64,000 bases of DNA from Bin55 sp965199895 (GCA_965199895.1 CBDATJ010000011.1:1-64000), one strand, 5' to 3'; counted from the first letter of the stretch, positions 44,740 through 53,022 are shown. The notes: generated from the sequence alone by a model not told the origin. Program-made: numbers and translations.

Positions 44740-45953
44740 AGAAACAACTTTTCTTGATGATTTTGGGTTTAACCGCAGGTTTCCTGCTCGTTAGTTGTGC
44801 ACTTGAGCAGCAATCATACTCGCAGTTTGTAGTGCAAAGAGATGACTATAAGTTCGAGATTAAAGCTCAAGGTGAAATCATCGCTACTGAGTCGATAGAT
44901 GTTCGGGTTCCCAATCAAATTAGAACGGAATATACCATCAAGTGGATGATTCCCGAATTTTCATTGGTAGAAAAAGATCAAGTTGTTGTTCAATTTGATG
45001 ATGTCGATGTGGTTTCAGCTAAAGAGAACATTGAACTTCGAGTCGCTCAACAAGAGGCCAATATGGTCTCCTCAGTGCGCAGTGGTGAAGTTGCGAGGCA
45101 AACTATTGATCATGAAACGATTACTGTAGAAGGTGAGACGAACATCGCTGAAACGTTCACTGAAGCTGAAGAAGAGATGAGAGAAATCATGAGTCTTCAT
45201 GAATTCCTTGATAACGTTGAAAACGGCGAGTACTTGCGACAACGGGGAGAGTTCTTGATGTGGCAACGAGAAACTCACGATACCCGAACGGATGCAGAGT
45301 TGAGTCGACTGCAAGCAGAAATGGACTCTACTATATCGGAACTGGATAAACAAGCGACGGTACTTGAAGCAATGGAAATTAAGAGTCCTGCTGCGGGTGC
45401 CTTTGTCTATGGAAGAACTTGGTGGGGTACGAAGATTGATGTTGGTCAAACTGTATGGCAGGGTCAGCGTGTGGGCATGATTCCTGTTCGAGGAATGGTC
45501 CAAGCCCAAATTTTTGTGTTAGAAGTAGATGCGGTAGGGATAGAGTTAGATCAACCTGTTCGTTTAAGAGTTCACAGTGATCTCACTCAAGAAGTTACAG
45601 GCAAAGTGGTTGACATTTCCAACATCGCAGCATCCAGAGGACTTGCGGATCCGACGAAGTACTTCACACTATCTGTAGATATTGATGACATTGACCCCGA
45701 TTTGCTACGAGTGGGAAGCACGGTTGAAGCGTCAATCATTACTGGTGATCTAAAAGATGCACTGTTAGTTCCAAGACAAGCAGTTTTCTCTGAAGTCGAT
45801 GAAAGCTACATCTATGTATTGGAGGGAGGAGTTCCTGTTAAACGTATGGTTACGATTGGTCACAAGAGTCCCACGCTCTGGGAGATTGTGGATGGGCTAA
45901 AGGCTGGTGAAGCTGTGAGTCTTGTCAAACCTGTGACAATCGCACAAAATTGA
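44736..45953 (+). CDS. Periplasmic adaptor-like lipoprotein, third of three
   Basis: A 405-residue adaptor with a lipoprotein signal: KKQLFLMILGLTAGFLLVSC, Cys21 in the lipobox LVSC. A lipoyl half, a coiled-coil region around residues 90-215, EIKSPAAGAFVYGRTWWGTKIDVGQTV (in parts) and beta-barrel segments follow, with VPRQAVF near the end. Ser at +2 after Cys is absent (Cys-Ala), so outer-membrane sorting is likely by the Asp-rule of E. coli. It overlaps its predecessor by 4 bases; a 56-base gap with a palindrome precedes the permease. Confidence 0.82.
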   Translation: MKKQLFLMILGLTAGFLLVSCALEQQSYSQFVVQRDDYKFEIKAQGEIIATESIDVRVPNQIRTEYTIKWMIPEFSLVEKDQVVVQFDDVDVVSAKENIELRVAQQEANMVSSVRSGEVARQTIDHETITVEGETNIAETFTEAEEEMREIMSLHEFLDNVENGEYLRQRGEFLMWQRETHDTRTDAELSRLQAEMDSTISELDKQATVLEAMEIKSPAAGAFVYGRTWWGTKIDVGQTVWQGQRVGMIPVRGMVQAQIFVLEVDAVGIELDQPVRLRVHSDLTQEVTGKVVDISNIAASRGLADPTKYFTLSVDIDDIDPDLLRVGSTVEASIITGDLKDALLVPRQAVFSEVDESYIYVLEGGVPVKRMVTIGHKSPTLWEIVDGLKAGEAVSLVKPVTIAQN

Positions 45954-45980
45954 TCCCAGAATACGCTCGAAGATTCCTCT

Positions 45981-46001
45981 TAATCAAACTAGTTTGGATT
46001 A
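45981..46001 (+). repeat. Palindrome before the permease gene
   Basis: CAAACTAGTTTG (45985-45996) is a perfect 12-bp palindrome within a longer imperfect repeat, TAATCAAACT against AGTTTGGATTA with one extra base, in the only sizeable gap of the five-gene operon. It could be an operator or an RNA-processing hairpin that sets the permease level. No T-run follows. Confidence 0.4.
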
Positions 46002-46009
46002 ATTGAACG

Positions 46010-47260
46010 ATGTCATCTTTCTCTGTAATAATTTCAGATTTTCGACTAGCAATCGATCAGTTATCGCATCGTGGACTGCGGACGCTCTTGACGGCGTTGG
46101 GCATGATCTTTGGAGTCGGAGCGGTTATTGCGATGCTCGCAGTCAGTGAAGGTGGAAGACAAGAGTCGATGAAGATGATTGAAGGAATGGGAATCCAAAA
46201 CATCATCGTGGACGATATTCAATTTACCAACGAAGAGTTGCTCGAAATCAGAAAACACTCAGCAGGGCTTTCGCGTGCCGATGCAATTGCGGTAGCGGAA
46301 TCGGTACCTTCGGTCGAGAAATGGGCAGGTGTTCGCGAAATCAAAGCTTGGAATTTGTTCTCTCATGAAGGCAACAGCCGAAATACTCAAGTTTGGGCTG
46401 TGAACAGTGATTTCTTCGAGTTATCTAATTTAGAGCCGGTAGTGGGAGAAATCTTCACTCAAGAAGATGACGAAAAATTTGCTCCTAAAGCAGTCTTGGG
46501 TGATGCCACTGCGCGAGATTTGTTTCCCAATGGCGATGCTGTCGGTAAACCAGTAAAAGTCAATTTCACATGGTTTGAGGTCGTCGGAATATTACAGGAT
46601 CGTGCCATAGAAGGCGACACGTTTCAAGGAGAAGCTGTGGGCGGAGAAAGTGCTCGGGTCTATATTCCACTCAATAGTGGCCTGAACCGGTTGCGCAATG
46701 CAGATATGGCATCAGAATTGTCCAAGGTGAAATTTCGTATCACAGCTGGTCAAGACTTAGCTGCTGCTTCTAACGCAATTCGCGATGGCATTCTGAGTAG
46801 ACATGGTTCACAGGAAGATATCCATGTCGTGAACCCAACCAAATTACTAGCACAAGAGAGATCGCAACAACGAATCTTCACAATTGTGATGAGCTCCGTA
46901 GCTGGAATCTCACTGTTGGTGGGGGGTATTGGAATCATGAATATCAAACTCGCCAGTGTACTAGAGCGAAAATCTGAAATTGGATTGATGCGAGCAGTGG
47001 GTGCAACTCAGTCAGATGTAGTGCGTCAGTTTCTAATCGAAACGATTGTGATTGCGGTCTTTGGTGCCCTGATCGGGATACTCGCTGGTACTGGGATGGC
47101 GTATCTCATCGCATCGTTTGCGGAATGGGCGGTAGCTTGGAACGTTATCGGTATGGTTGTTGCCGTCGTCTTTTGCGTTGCCATTGCAGTAGGGTTTGGA
47201 GTTTATCCAGCCATGTCCGCATCGAAACTTGATCCAGTACTTGCACTACAAGCGGAATAA
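46010..47260 (+). CDS. MacB/FtsX-type ABC transporter permease
   Basis: A 416-residue permease. A first helix (about residues 20-45, LRTLLTALGMIFGVGAVIAMLA) is followed by a MacB periplasmic core domain (about 50-280), and three C-terminal helices with the FtsX signature (LERKSEIGLMRAVGATQSDVVRQFLIET, then VYPAMSASKLDPVLALQAE). It pairs with the ATPase at 41790-42518 and the three adaptors to form a MacAB-like export complex. Its cargo is unknown. Confidence 0.92.
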   Translation: MSSFSVIISDFRLAIDQLSHRGLRTLLTALGMIFGVGAVIAMLAVSEGGRQESMKMIEGMGIQNIIVDDIQFTNEELLEIRKHSAGLSRADAIAVAESVPSVEKWAGVREIKAWNLFSHEGNSRNTQVWAVNSDFFELSNLEPVVGEIFTQEDDEKFAPKAVLGDATARDLFPNGDAVGKPVKVNFTWFEVVGILQDRAIEGDTFQGEAVGGESARVYIPLNSGLNRLRNADMASELSKVKFRITAGQDLAAASNAIRDGILSRHGSQEDIHVVNPTKLLAQERSQQRIFTIVMSSVAGISLLVGGIGIMNIKLASVLERKSEIGLMRAVGATQSDVVRQFLIETIVIAVFGALIGILAGTGMAYLIASFAEWAVAWNVIGMVVAVVFCVAIAVGFGVYPAMSASKLDPVLALQAE

Positions 47261-47295
47261 ATTCAACAAGCAATCTCGCGTGCCCGATACAACTT

Positions 47296-47323
47296 AGGCT
47301 ACTGTCACTGACATAGCCTTTCT
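47296..47323 (+). terminator. Terminator after the ABC export operon
   Basis: AGGCTA (47296-47301) pairs with TAGCCT (47314-47319), and inside it TGTC with GACA; TTTCT follows. An outer pair GCCCGA/TCGGGC brackets it. It lies 36 bases after the permease stop and so would end the operon. The stem is only 6 + 4 bp, hence moderate confidence. Confidence 0.55.
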
Positions 47324-47341
47324 CGGGCTTCTAACCAAAAC

Positions 47342-47430
47342 TGGCGGAGAGGGAGGGATTCGAACCCTCGATGAGTTTTCCCCATACGCGCTTTCCAAGC
47401 GCGCTCCTTCGGCCACTCGGACACCTCTCC
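47342..47430 (-). tRNA. tRNA-Ser (anticodon GGA)
   Basis: Read on the minus strand the cloverleaf starts GGAGAGGTGTCCGAGTGG. The acceptor stem GGAGAGG pairs with CCTCTCC, the anticodon arm is CGCGCTTGGAAAGCGCG (anticodon GGA, reading UCC/UCU), a long type II variable arm follows, and the T-arm is GGGTTCGAATCCC. Discriminator G and encoded CCA (47344-47342) follow. It lies just downstream of the SRP RNA gene, an arrangement also known near dnaX in gammaproteobacteria. Confidence 0.97.
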
Positions 47431-47462
47431 GAATGTCACAGCTCTGAATATTTGTAGCTTGG

Positions 47463-47572
47463 TGGCGAGCCGGCCAGTCAACAACCGGACAACTAATGGT
47501 CGGTACCGTTGCTCCCTTCCGGGCCTGGCGGGGTTCCCGACCTGGTACGACTAAGACTGACCAAGGACGCCA
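47463..47572 (-). ncRNA. ffs: 4.5S RNA of the signal recognition particle
   Basis: On the minus strand the apical domain reads GCCAGGCCCGGAAGGGAGCA, matching the conserved 4.5S core (AGGTCCGGAAGGAAGCAGCC in E. coli) with the GGAA tetraloop and the internal loops that bind Ffh. The base of the hairpin is GGTCAGTC pairing with GACTGGCC, and TGGCG with CGCCA. It is the RNA scaffold of SRP for membrane-protein targeting. The ends are set from the outer pairing (47572 to 47463) and are good to a few bases. Confidence 0.92.
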
Positions 47573-47662
47573 TTGAGCCACGAGGACTGTGGCAGACAAA
47601 TTATAGAAAATGATCTGTCCTGCAACTCCCCAATGGTTGGTCTATCAGAGTCCTCTGACGAC

Positions 47663-48496
47663 TCAATTTTCCTTCGACTTTGAGGAATCTGTCGGGGAAG
47701 TTGATGGTTTGCTTAATCGGTAGGGGGACTCAAACGGATCGAGAATTAGTTCAGCAACTGGTTCATCGGGTTTACTCCGATAGACTGCTCGTTCGATCAC
47801 GTTTTTGAGTTCTCTTACATTACCGGGCCATTCGTATTCCATTAGCGTTTCTTTAACGGATTCAGAAAAGCCAGGAAACAATTCACGTTTCAGTTCGTTC
47901 ACCATGTTCACAGCAAAATGCTCTGCAAGCAAAAGAATATCGGAATCTCGTGCTCGCAGTGGAGGGAGAGTGATGACATCGAACGCTAAACGATCAAGTA
48001 GATCGACTCGGAACTTTCCTTCTGCTGCTAAGCTGGGTAAATCTTCGTTAGTTGCTGCAACGATGCGGACATCGGTTTCGACAATATTGCTACCACCGAC
48101 CCGTTCAAAGGTGCCATATTCGATTACGCGAAGGATTTTTTCTTGTACTCGTGGAGATGTCGTTGCTAATTCATCAAGAAAGAGAGTCCCAGTGTTAGCA
48201 CGTTCAAATCGACCCATGTGTCTACGGGTTGCTCCAGTAAACGCACCAGCTTCGTGACCGAATAGTTCAGTTTCCAGAAGAGTTTCTGTGAGAGACGCGC
48301 AGTTCAGTTGCAAATAGACCGAGTCCCAACGGGGTGAAAGATAGTGTAGTCTGGATGCAAATAGTTCTTTTCCGGTGCCGCGTTCTCCCACGATCAGAAC
48401 CGGCTTTGAAAGCTCAGCAACCATTGAGGTTTCATCTAAAGCTATCAGAAAAGCTGGAGATTGTCCGATGAGAGCAGCTTCGCCTTTGTCTTCCAT
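47663..48496 (-). CDS. pspF: PspF-like sigma-54 activator lacking the DNA-binding domain
   Basis: A 277-residue bacterial enhancer-binding protein with only the AAA+ domain: Walker A GERGTGKE, the sigma-54-contact loop GAFTGATRRHMGRFE, Walker B LFLDEL, and the arginine fingers in REVDLL-type FRVDLLDRLAFDV. It lies divergent from pspABC, fixing it as PspF. E. coli PspF is about 325 residues and ends in a helix-turn-helix; here the protein stops after the AAA+ domain with a Ser/Lys-rich tail (PTDSSKSKEN). The ffs gene begins about 90 bases beyond, so no HTH can be encoded downstream. It also has no N-terminal regulatory domain, as is normal for PspF. Confidence 0.88.
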   Translation of the reverse strand: MEDKGEAALIGQSPAFLIALDETSMVAELSKPVLIVGERGTGKELFASRLHYLSPRWDSVYLQLNCASLTETLLETELFGHEAGAFTGATRRHMGRFERANTGTLFLDELATTSPRVQEKILRVIEYGTFERVGGSNIVETDVRIVAATNEDLPSLAAEGKFRVDLLDRLAFDVITLPPLRARDSDILLLAEHFAVNMVNELKRELFPGFSESVKETLMEYEWPGNVRELKNVIERAVYRSKPDEPVAELILDPFESPYRLSKPSTSPTDSSKSKEN

Positions 48497-48595
48497 TACT
48501 TTCTTTCATGAACCCATTACATGCTTGTATTTTAGAGTGTAGACTGAACTCCTAGACCCTCCAATAAGGAGTCATCGTCATTATCAAATAAAAAA

Positions 48596-48611
48596 CGGCA
48601 CGAATATTGCT
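48596..48611 (+). promoter_or_regulatory. Sigma-54 promoter of pspABC
   Basis: CGGCACGAATATTGCT matches the sigma-54 consensus TGGCAC-N5-TTGCA: the invariant GG (48597-48598) and GC (48609-48610) are exactly 10 bases apart. Transcription would start near 48621, 43 bases before the pspA ATG. The site fits the known control of psp genes by PspF and sigma-54. Confidence 0.88.
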
Positions 48612-48663
48612 TATAGATTTGAACAAACTTGCTTCGTCAAGACTAACTATTAGGAGAACAATT

Positions 48664-49350
48664 ATGGGTATTTTTTCTCGAGTCGGGGATATCGTAAATT
48701 CAAACATTAACGCCATGTTGGACAAGGCTGAAGATCCATCAAAAATGGTTCGATTGATCATCCAGGAAATGGAACAAACGTTGGTTGAGGTTCGGACCGC
48801 AGCTGCTAGAGGTATTGCGGATAAAAAAGAACTCGTGCGTAAACGTGGTATCTATTCCGAGGAAGTTCGAGAGTGGAAACACAAAGCCGAAATCGCAATT
48901 CGCAAAGATCGTGAAGATTTAGCTCGTGGTGCACTTGGCGAAGCTCAAAAGGCAGCAGACATGGTTTCAGGTATAGAACAAGATTTGGATAGCATCGAAA
49001 GCTTGTTGGCCAAAATGAATGACGATATTCATACACTGACGCAAAAGCTGAAAGATGCAAAGATTAAACAATCATCACTATATGTTAGAGGACAATCCGC
49101 GTGTGCAAGATTGAATGTTCGTCGTCAACTCTCTGAAAGGAATGTAGATGAAGCTATGATGCGATTTGAGCAATATGAACGAAGAATAGATGACCTAGAA
49201 GGTGAAATCGAATCTTATGACATGGGACAACGAAACTTGTCAGACGAGATTCACGAACTTGAAGAAGACGAGAAGATCGATTTGGCTTTAAAAGAGTTGA
49301 AACTATCAATAAACTACGAACAGAAAGAAACCAAAGATAAAACAGAATAG
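48664..49350 (+). CDS. pspA: Phage shock protein A
   Basis: A 228-residue PspA/IM30/Vipp1-family coiled-coil protein. It starts MGIFSRVGDIVNSNINAMLDKAEDP, the universal PspA opening, with AGGAG 9 bases before ATG 48664; a longer in-frame TTG extension from 48607 overlaps the promoter and is rejected. Residues 25-220 are almost all helix with heptads. PspA binds stressed inner membrane, limits proton leak, and in E. coli holds PspF inactive until the membrane is stressed. Confidence 0.97.
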   Translation: MGIFSRVGDIVNSNINAMLDKAEDPSKMVRLIIQEMEQTLVEVRTAAARGIADKKELVRKRGIYSEEVREWKHKAEIAIRKDREDLARGALGEAQKAADMVSGIEQDLDSIESLLAKMNDDIHTLTQKLKDAKIKQSSLYVRGQSACARLNVRRQLSERNVDEAMMRFEQYERRIDDLEGEIESYDMGQRNLSDEIHELEEDEKIDLALKELKLSINYEQKETKDKTE

Positions 49351-49394
49351 CTGTCGCTTAGCAATAACGACAGTGCACCTTGGAGCAGAACTTT

Positions 49395-49685
49395 ATGGAA
49401 ACGGAAATTTTTTATGGCCTCTTCATGATATTGCTCTTCATCGGGCTCATCGTTTTTGTGGTGATTATTCTTCCTCTCTGGATGATCTTGCACTATTCTC
49501 GCTCAAAAAGTGCTCACCGAATTCTTGCTCGGCAGGACCGTGATGAACTTAGAGCGCTGGAGGAAGAAGCTAACCTACTGAGCGATCGAATCGAAGTACT
49601 GGAAACCATACTCGAAGCAGAATCCCCTAGATGGCGACTACACCGTGAAGGGGAGAGAGAGGAAAGAGTCCGTGAAAGTTCGTGA
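49395..49685 (+). CDS. pspB: Phage shock protein B
   Basis: A 96-residue membrane protein: one helix near residues 7-30 (FMILLFIGLIVFVVIILPLWMILHY in parts), then the PspB coiled coil with LEEEANLLSDRIEVLETILEAESPRWRLH, the same as the end of E. coli PspB. ATG 49395 is preferred over TTG 49380 because GGAG sits 9 bases before it. PspB with PspC relays the stress signal to PspA. An extra basic/acidic tail (EGEREERVRESS) follows the family core. Confidence 0.9.
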   Translation: METEIFYGLFMILLFIGLIVFVVIILPLWMILHYSRSKSAHRILARQDRDELRALEEEANLLSDRIEVLETILEAESPRWRLHREGEREERVRESS

Positions 49686-49759
49686 TGAGGCAGAAGGAGA
49701 AAAAATCCTCAATGACTAAAGAGATTGGACAGTGAATTTTTTAAATTTTGGAGCAAGAT

Positions 49760-50236
49760 ATGAGTAGAACATCACATCGTCATGTTGAATCTCAAGTTCG
49801 ACCGGGTAGAAGACTATATCGAAACACTGATGATGCGATTTTGTTTGGCGTATGTGCTGGTATTGGTGACTTCTTCGGGATACCGGCTTGGGGTGTCAGA
49901 ATCCTTACTATCCTCTTGACCATCTTTACTAGTGGGGTCCCCATCATCATTTATCTTGTACTTCCATTCGTGATTCCTGAATTACCGCTGGAAGATGAGC
50001 TGACTGAGAGGAGTGCGCATCGCAAGTACCGACCAAGACAATCTAGTCCTCGAGGAGCTGGACAGACTGAGAACTCGTCCGGACACATTGACGATGATCA
50101 ACATAGCAGCGTTCACTCTCATATGGACTCTGTAAAAAATAACATTGACTTAATCCAGGAAAGGGTGTCCGTTATAGAAACTTACATCACTTCCGGTCGT
50201 TTTGATCTAGACAAGGAGTTTCGTAACCTTAACTAA
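49760..50236 (+). CDS. pspC: Phage shock protein C
   Basis: A 158-residue PspC. The PspC domain (residues 20-80: RLYRNTDDAILFGVCAGIGDFFGIP, then two hydrophobic stretches ILTILLTIF and VPIIIYLVLPFVIPE) is followed by a polar linker and a C-terminal coiled coil (VKNNIDLIQERVSVIETYI). ATG 49760, with GGAG seven bases upstream, is chosen over the in-frame TTG 49748. It signals membrane stress together with PspB. A strong terminator closes the operon at 50272. Confidence 0.92.
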   Translation: MSRTSHRHVESQVRPGRRLYRNTDDAILFGVCAGIGDFFGIPAWGVRILTILLTIFTSGVPIIIYLVLPFVIPELPLEDELTERSAHRKYRPRQSSPRGAGQTENSSGHIDDDQHSSVHSHMDSVKNNIDLIQERVSVIETYITSGRFDLDKEFRNLN

Positions 50237-50271
50237 CAAAGTCTTTAGCCCTTCGAAAAGACTATCGTTCA

Positions 50272-50310
50272 GGAGTTGAGGTGTATTGTGAAAACACCTC
50301 AACTCCATTT
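50272..50310 (+). terminator. Hairpin terminator after pspC
   Basis: GGAGTTGAGGTGT (50272-50284) and ACACCTCAACTCC (50294-50306) form a perfect 13-bp stem with a 9-base loop, 36 bases after the pspC stop. The following bases ATTTC give only a short T-run, so it may also stabilise the 3' end. Confidence 0.75.
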
Positions 50311-50962
50311 CATCTAGTTCCATCGCTCGTTAAGAGAGTTCACAGAGTTACGCATTAACACGGATTCTATTCTCTCATCCTGGACACCCGAAAAGTGACG
50401 TTCGATTCAAGATTTGAGAGTGGTTGCACTAGGTCTAGTATTCTGATACAAACATTCGTTTAAGTCGAAGTGCACAGCTCGGTTCTGCTCTTCTAATGCT
50501 GGTTGGACAGCAAGTGCTATATCGCTAGTTCGTCGAATCGAAACGACGTGTTCATGAACTGTTTATACTGGTAGCTTTCCATCATTGACCCACCTTAACT
50601 CCAGTTCCCATCCTTTAGAACAACATTGATGAGTACGTTGTGGGATTCGATTCGATCTTTTCTTCGATAAGGGATTTCTCTTTCTCACCAAAATCCTGTG
50701 ACCGATTTTCAGCAATAGAAAAACTGCAAAGTGGTCCTGTTCCGTGGCTGGTTCGGTTTCTGTGTAATCATGAATGACAACTAGTTGATTGTGTACCAGT
50801 TCATGTCGAACTCAAGGTCATCAAGCCCTTCTTCATCGCACTTTGAATCATTTTTAGTGTTTTCTGGAGCTAAAGAGCGTGCCCCGAGATGTCTAATAAT
50901 CTAAATTCATTATTAGACGATGGGTTGGGGTTCATTCTCATCAATCCCTAAAATTGGGTCTG
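50311..50962 (+). other. 652-base region before dnaX, no gene seen
   Basis: No convincing gene or RNA is seen. All frames are broken by stops. Near its end is a perfect 10-bp inverted repeat GTCTAATAAT (50891-50900)/ATTATTAGAC (50909-50918) around an 8-base AT-rich loop, 44 bases before the dnaX ATG. It may be an operator or leader hairpin for dnaX. In several gammaproteobacteria ffs lies directly before dnaX; here the psp island has come between them. Confidence 0.45.
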
Positions 50963-52372
50963 ATGGCATACGTCGTACTCGCACGAAAATTCCGTCCTCG
51001 AAACTTTGAGGAGGTCAAGGGACAGGATCAAACTGTTCGTGCATTGGTTAATGCACTTGACCACAACCGATTGCATCATGCATATCTGTTTTCCGGTACC
51101 CGTGGTGTTGGCAAAACCACTCTTGCACGTATTTTTGCGAATTGTTTGAATTGCGAGCAAGGTATCTCTTCGAACCCCTGCGGAACCTGCTTTGCTTGTG
51201 AAGGGTTTCAGCAAGGCAATTACCCCGATATGTATGAAATTGATGCTGCTTCCCGCACCGGTGTCGAAGACATGCGCAGGATTCTAGAAAACTTACACTA
51301 TTCGCCGTCGGTGGGTAGATTTAAGATTTACCTCATTGATGAAGTGCACATGCTTTCGACCGCAAGCTTTAATGCATTACTGAAAACGTTGGAAGAGCCA
51401 CCGGAGCATGTGAAGTTCATATTTGCTACTACTGATCCTCGGAAAATCCCACTCACCGTACTTTCTAGGTGTTTGCATTTTCATCTCAGAAGTCTAGATC
51501 CGAACGTCATTAAGAGTCAGCTAGAGGATGTTCTGAGTTCAGAATCTATTGAATTTGACCCTCCAGCTCTGGGACTACTTTCACGTGCTGCACAGGGCAG
51601 TATGCGTGATGCACTTTCACTGACTGATCAAGCAATTTCTCACGGTGGTGGCTTTATTCGTGAAGACCAGGTGGCTGAAATGCTTGGAGCGGTAGTGTCA
51701 GATGAAGTCTCAGGTATTCTTGAAAGGATAGCAGCAAATAATCACCAAGAAGTTCTAGCTTTTGTTGATCGGTTAGCCAATCAAGCTGTAAGTATGGTCG
51801 ATCTTCTTGACGCTCTCCAACGAGCTATACATCAGCTAGCGTTAGCTCAAGTCACGGGTGCGGTCAATGATGAATCGCTCTCTCCATTCAATGGAAAATT
51901 TACATCCGAGTGGCTTCAGATTGCGTATCAAATTCTCACTATTGGGTTGAGAGATCTCAAGTTTGCGCCTGATCACAGAGTTGGGTTTGAAATGACTATG
52001 TTGAGACTTTTGGATTTCGAGCCAGTAAAAAAAGGAGGAGTTCGTGAAACCAAACGAACTCCACCCGACCCAACTCGCTCGACACCCAAAACATCGGATC
52101 ACAGACTTCAGTACTCTAGAAAGCAAGAGATTAAACCAAAATCCACAGGATTGGCTGTCCCTCAACAGAAACCTCGGACTACAGAACCCAAACAAAAGGT
52201 GACACCCAAGCTACAGCCATCCAGAAAGCCTAGTGTTTCCGGGCAACTACTGGCTTTTGTGAACGATCCCGATCTTCAAGAAAAGATTGAAAGTGATCCA
52301 ATGGTGCAAGCGATCATACAGAACTTTCAAGCTAGGATAGTAGATGTTGTACCCGAGAACAGTTCAGAGTGA
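50963..52372 (+). CDS. dnaX: DNA polymerase III tau/gamma subunits
   Basis: A 469-residue clamp-loader ATPase (tau). It has MAYVVLARKFRPRNFEEVKGQ at the start, Walker A GTRGVGKTT, a zinc site with CLNCEQG, CGTCFACEG, Walker B LIDEVHMLS, sensor 1 FATTDPRKIP and SRC arginine finger. The start is ATG 50963 (a TTG 9 bases upstream is possible). After residue 357 the zero frame runs into a short Pro/Lys/Thr-rich tail of about 110 residues, far shorter than tau domains IV-V of E. coli (643 residues total). A -1 frameshift signal at 52027-52062 would make the gamma form of 361 residues. recR follows after 41 bases; ybaB, usual between them, is absent. Confidence 0.95.
   Translation: MAYVVLARKFRPRNFEEVKGQDQTVRALVNALDHNRLHHAYLFSGTRGVGKTTLARIFANCLNCEQGISSNPCGTCFACEGFQQGNYPDMYEIDAASRTGVEDMRRILENLHYSPSVGRFKIYLIDEVHMLSTASFNALLKTLEEPPEHVKFIFATTDPRKIPLTVLSRCLHFHLRSLDPNVIKSQLEDVLSSESIEFDPPALGLLSRAAQGSMRDALSLTDQAISHGGGFIREDQVAEMLGAVVSDEVSGILERIAANNHQEVLAFVDRLANQAVSMVDLLDALQRAIHQLALAQVTGAVNDESLSPFNGKFTSEWLQIAYQILTIGLRDLKFAPDHRVGFEMTMLRLLDFEPVKKGGVRETKRTPPDPTRSTPKTSDHRLQYSRKQEIKPKSTGLAVPQQKPRTTEPKQKVTPKLQPSRKPSVSGQLLAFVNDPDLQEKIESDPMVQAIIQNFQARIVDVVPENSSE
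52027..52062 (+). promoter_or_regulatory. Programmed -1 ribosomal frameshift signal in dnaX
   Basis: The slippery run A-AAA-AAA (52027-52033, zero frame GTA AAA AAA) is followed after 3 bases by a perfect 9-bp hairpin, GGAGTTCGT (52037-52045) and ACGAACTCC (52054-52062), with an 8-base loop. In the -1 frame the next codons are AGG AGG AGT TCG and then TGA (52045-52047), so slippage ends the protein at once. This parallels E. coli dnaX, where slippage on A AAA AAG before a hairpin yields gamma. The predicted gamma would keep domains I-III (361 residues). Confidence 0.8.
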
Positions 52373-52413
52373 CCGATGGGTCACTAGAGCATAGTTACTG
52401 GTTGTAAATTGCT

Positions 52414-53022
52414 TTGTCTACTTTCAGTCCTCTAATGGGTCGCCTAATTACTGCGCTGCAGGTTTTACCGGGCGTAGGTCCTAAGACAGCTACTCGAATT
52501 GCACTTCACCTAGTGCACAAAAATCGAGCCGAAGGGAGACAACTGGCAGACGCATTATTTGACGCTGTCGAGAACGTACGTTCGTGTCAGAGGTGTCGAA
52601 ACATTTCAGATTCTCAATTGTGTGATTTGTGTGCGAATCCCCGTCGAGACTCAACGGTTCTCTGTGTTGTCGAATCTCCCACCGACGCATTTGCAATCGA
52701 ACAGTCTGGTAGCTATTCGGGTCGATACTTCGTTCTACACGGTCATCTTTCTCCTATCGATGGAGTGGGGCCCAAGGAACTAGGAATGGGTGAACTCAAG
52801 CAAAATGTGGTCGAACACCAAGTTGAGGAAGTAATCGTAGCGACTGGTACCACAACAGAGGGTGAAGCAACCGCACACTACATCGCAAGTATGCTCTCAG
52901 CACAGCCGGTTACGGTTTCTAGGATTGCCCACGGAGTACCCGTGGGAGGAGAACTCTCGTATTCGGATGTGATGACGATTAATCACGCACTGCGTGGGAG
53001 AACGACTGTTGCAGTTGAATGA
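52414..53022 (+). CDS. recR: Recombination mediator protein RecR
   Basis: A 202-residue protein, normal length. An HhH motif (ALQVLPGVGPKTATRIALHLV), a four-cysteine zinc motif (CQRCRNISDSQLCDLC, residues 56-71), and a Toprim domain with VVESPTDAFAIEQ and the GELSYSDVMTINHAL C-terminus are all present. RecR with RecO/RecF loads RecA on gapped DNA. The start is TTG 52414 with no clear ribosome site; ATG 52435 would remove part of the HhH lead-in. It overlaps rnd. Confidence 0.95.
   Translation: MSTFSPLMGRLITALQVLPGVGPKTATRIALHLVHKNRAEGRQLADALFDAVENVRSCQRCRNISDSQLCDLCANPRRDSTVLCVVESPTDAFAIEQSGSYSGRYFVLHGHLSPIDGVGPKELGMGELKQNVVEHQVEEVIVATGTTTEGEATAHYIASMLSAQPVTVSRIAHGVPVGGELSYSDVMTINHALRGRTTVAVE

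Noticed and set aside
47294..47599. 101-codon minus-strand ORF over tRNA-Ser and 4.5S RNA
   Set aside because: Both RNA genes explain the sequence; the apparent protein is a by-product of their GC-rich stems.
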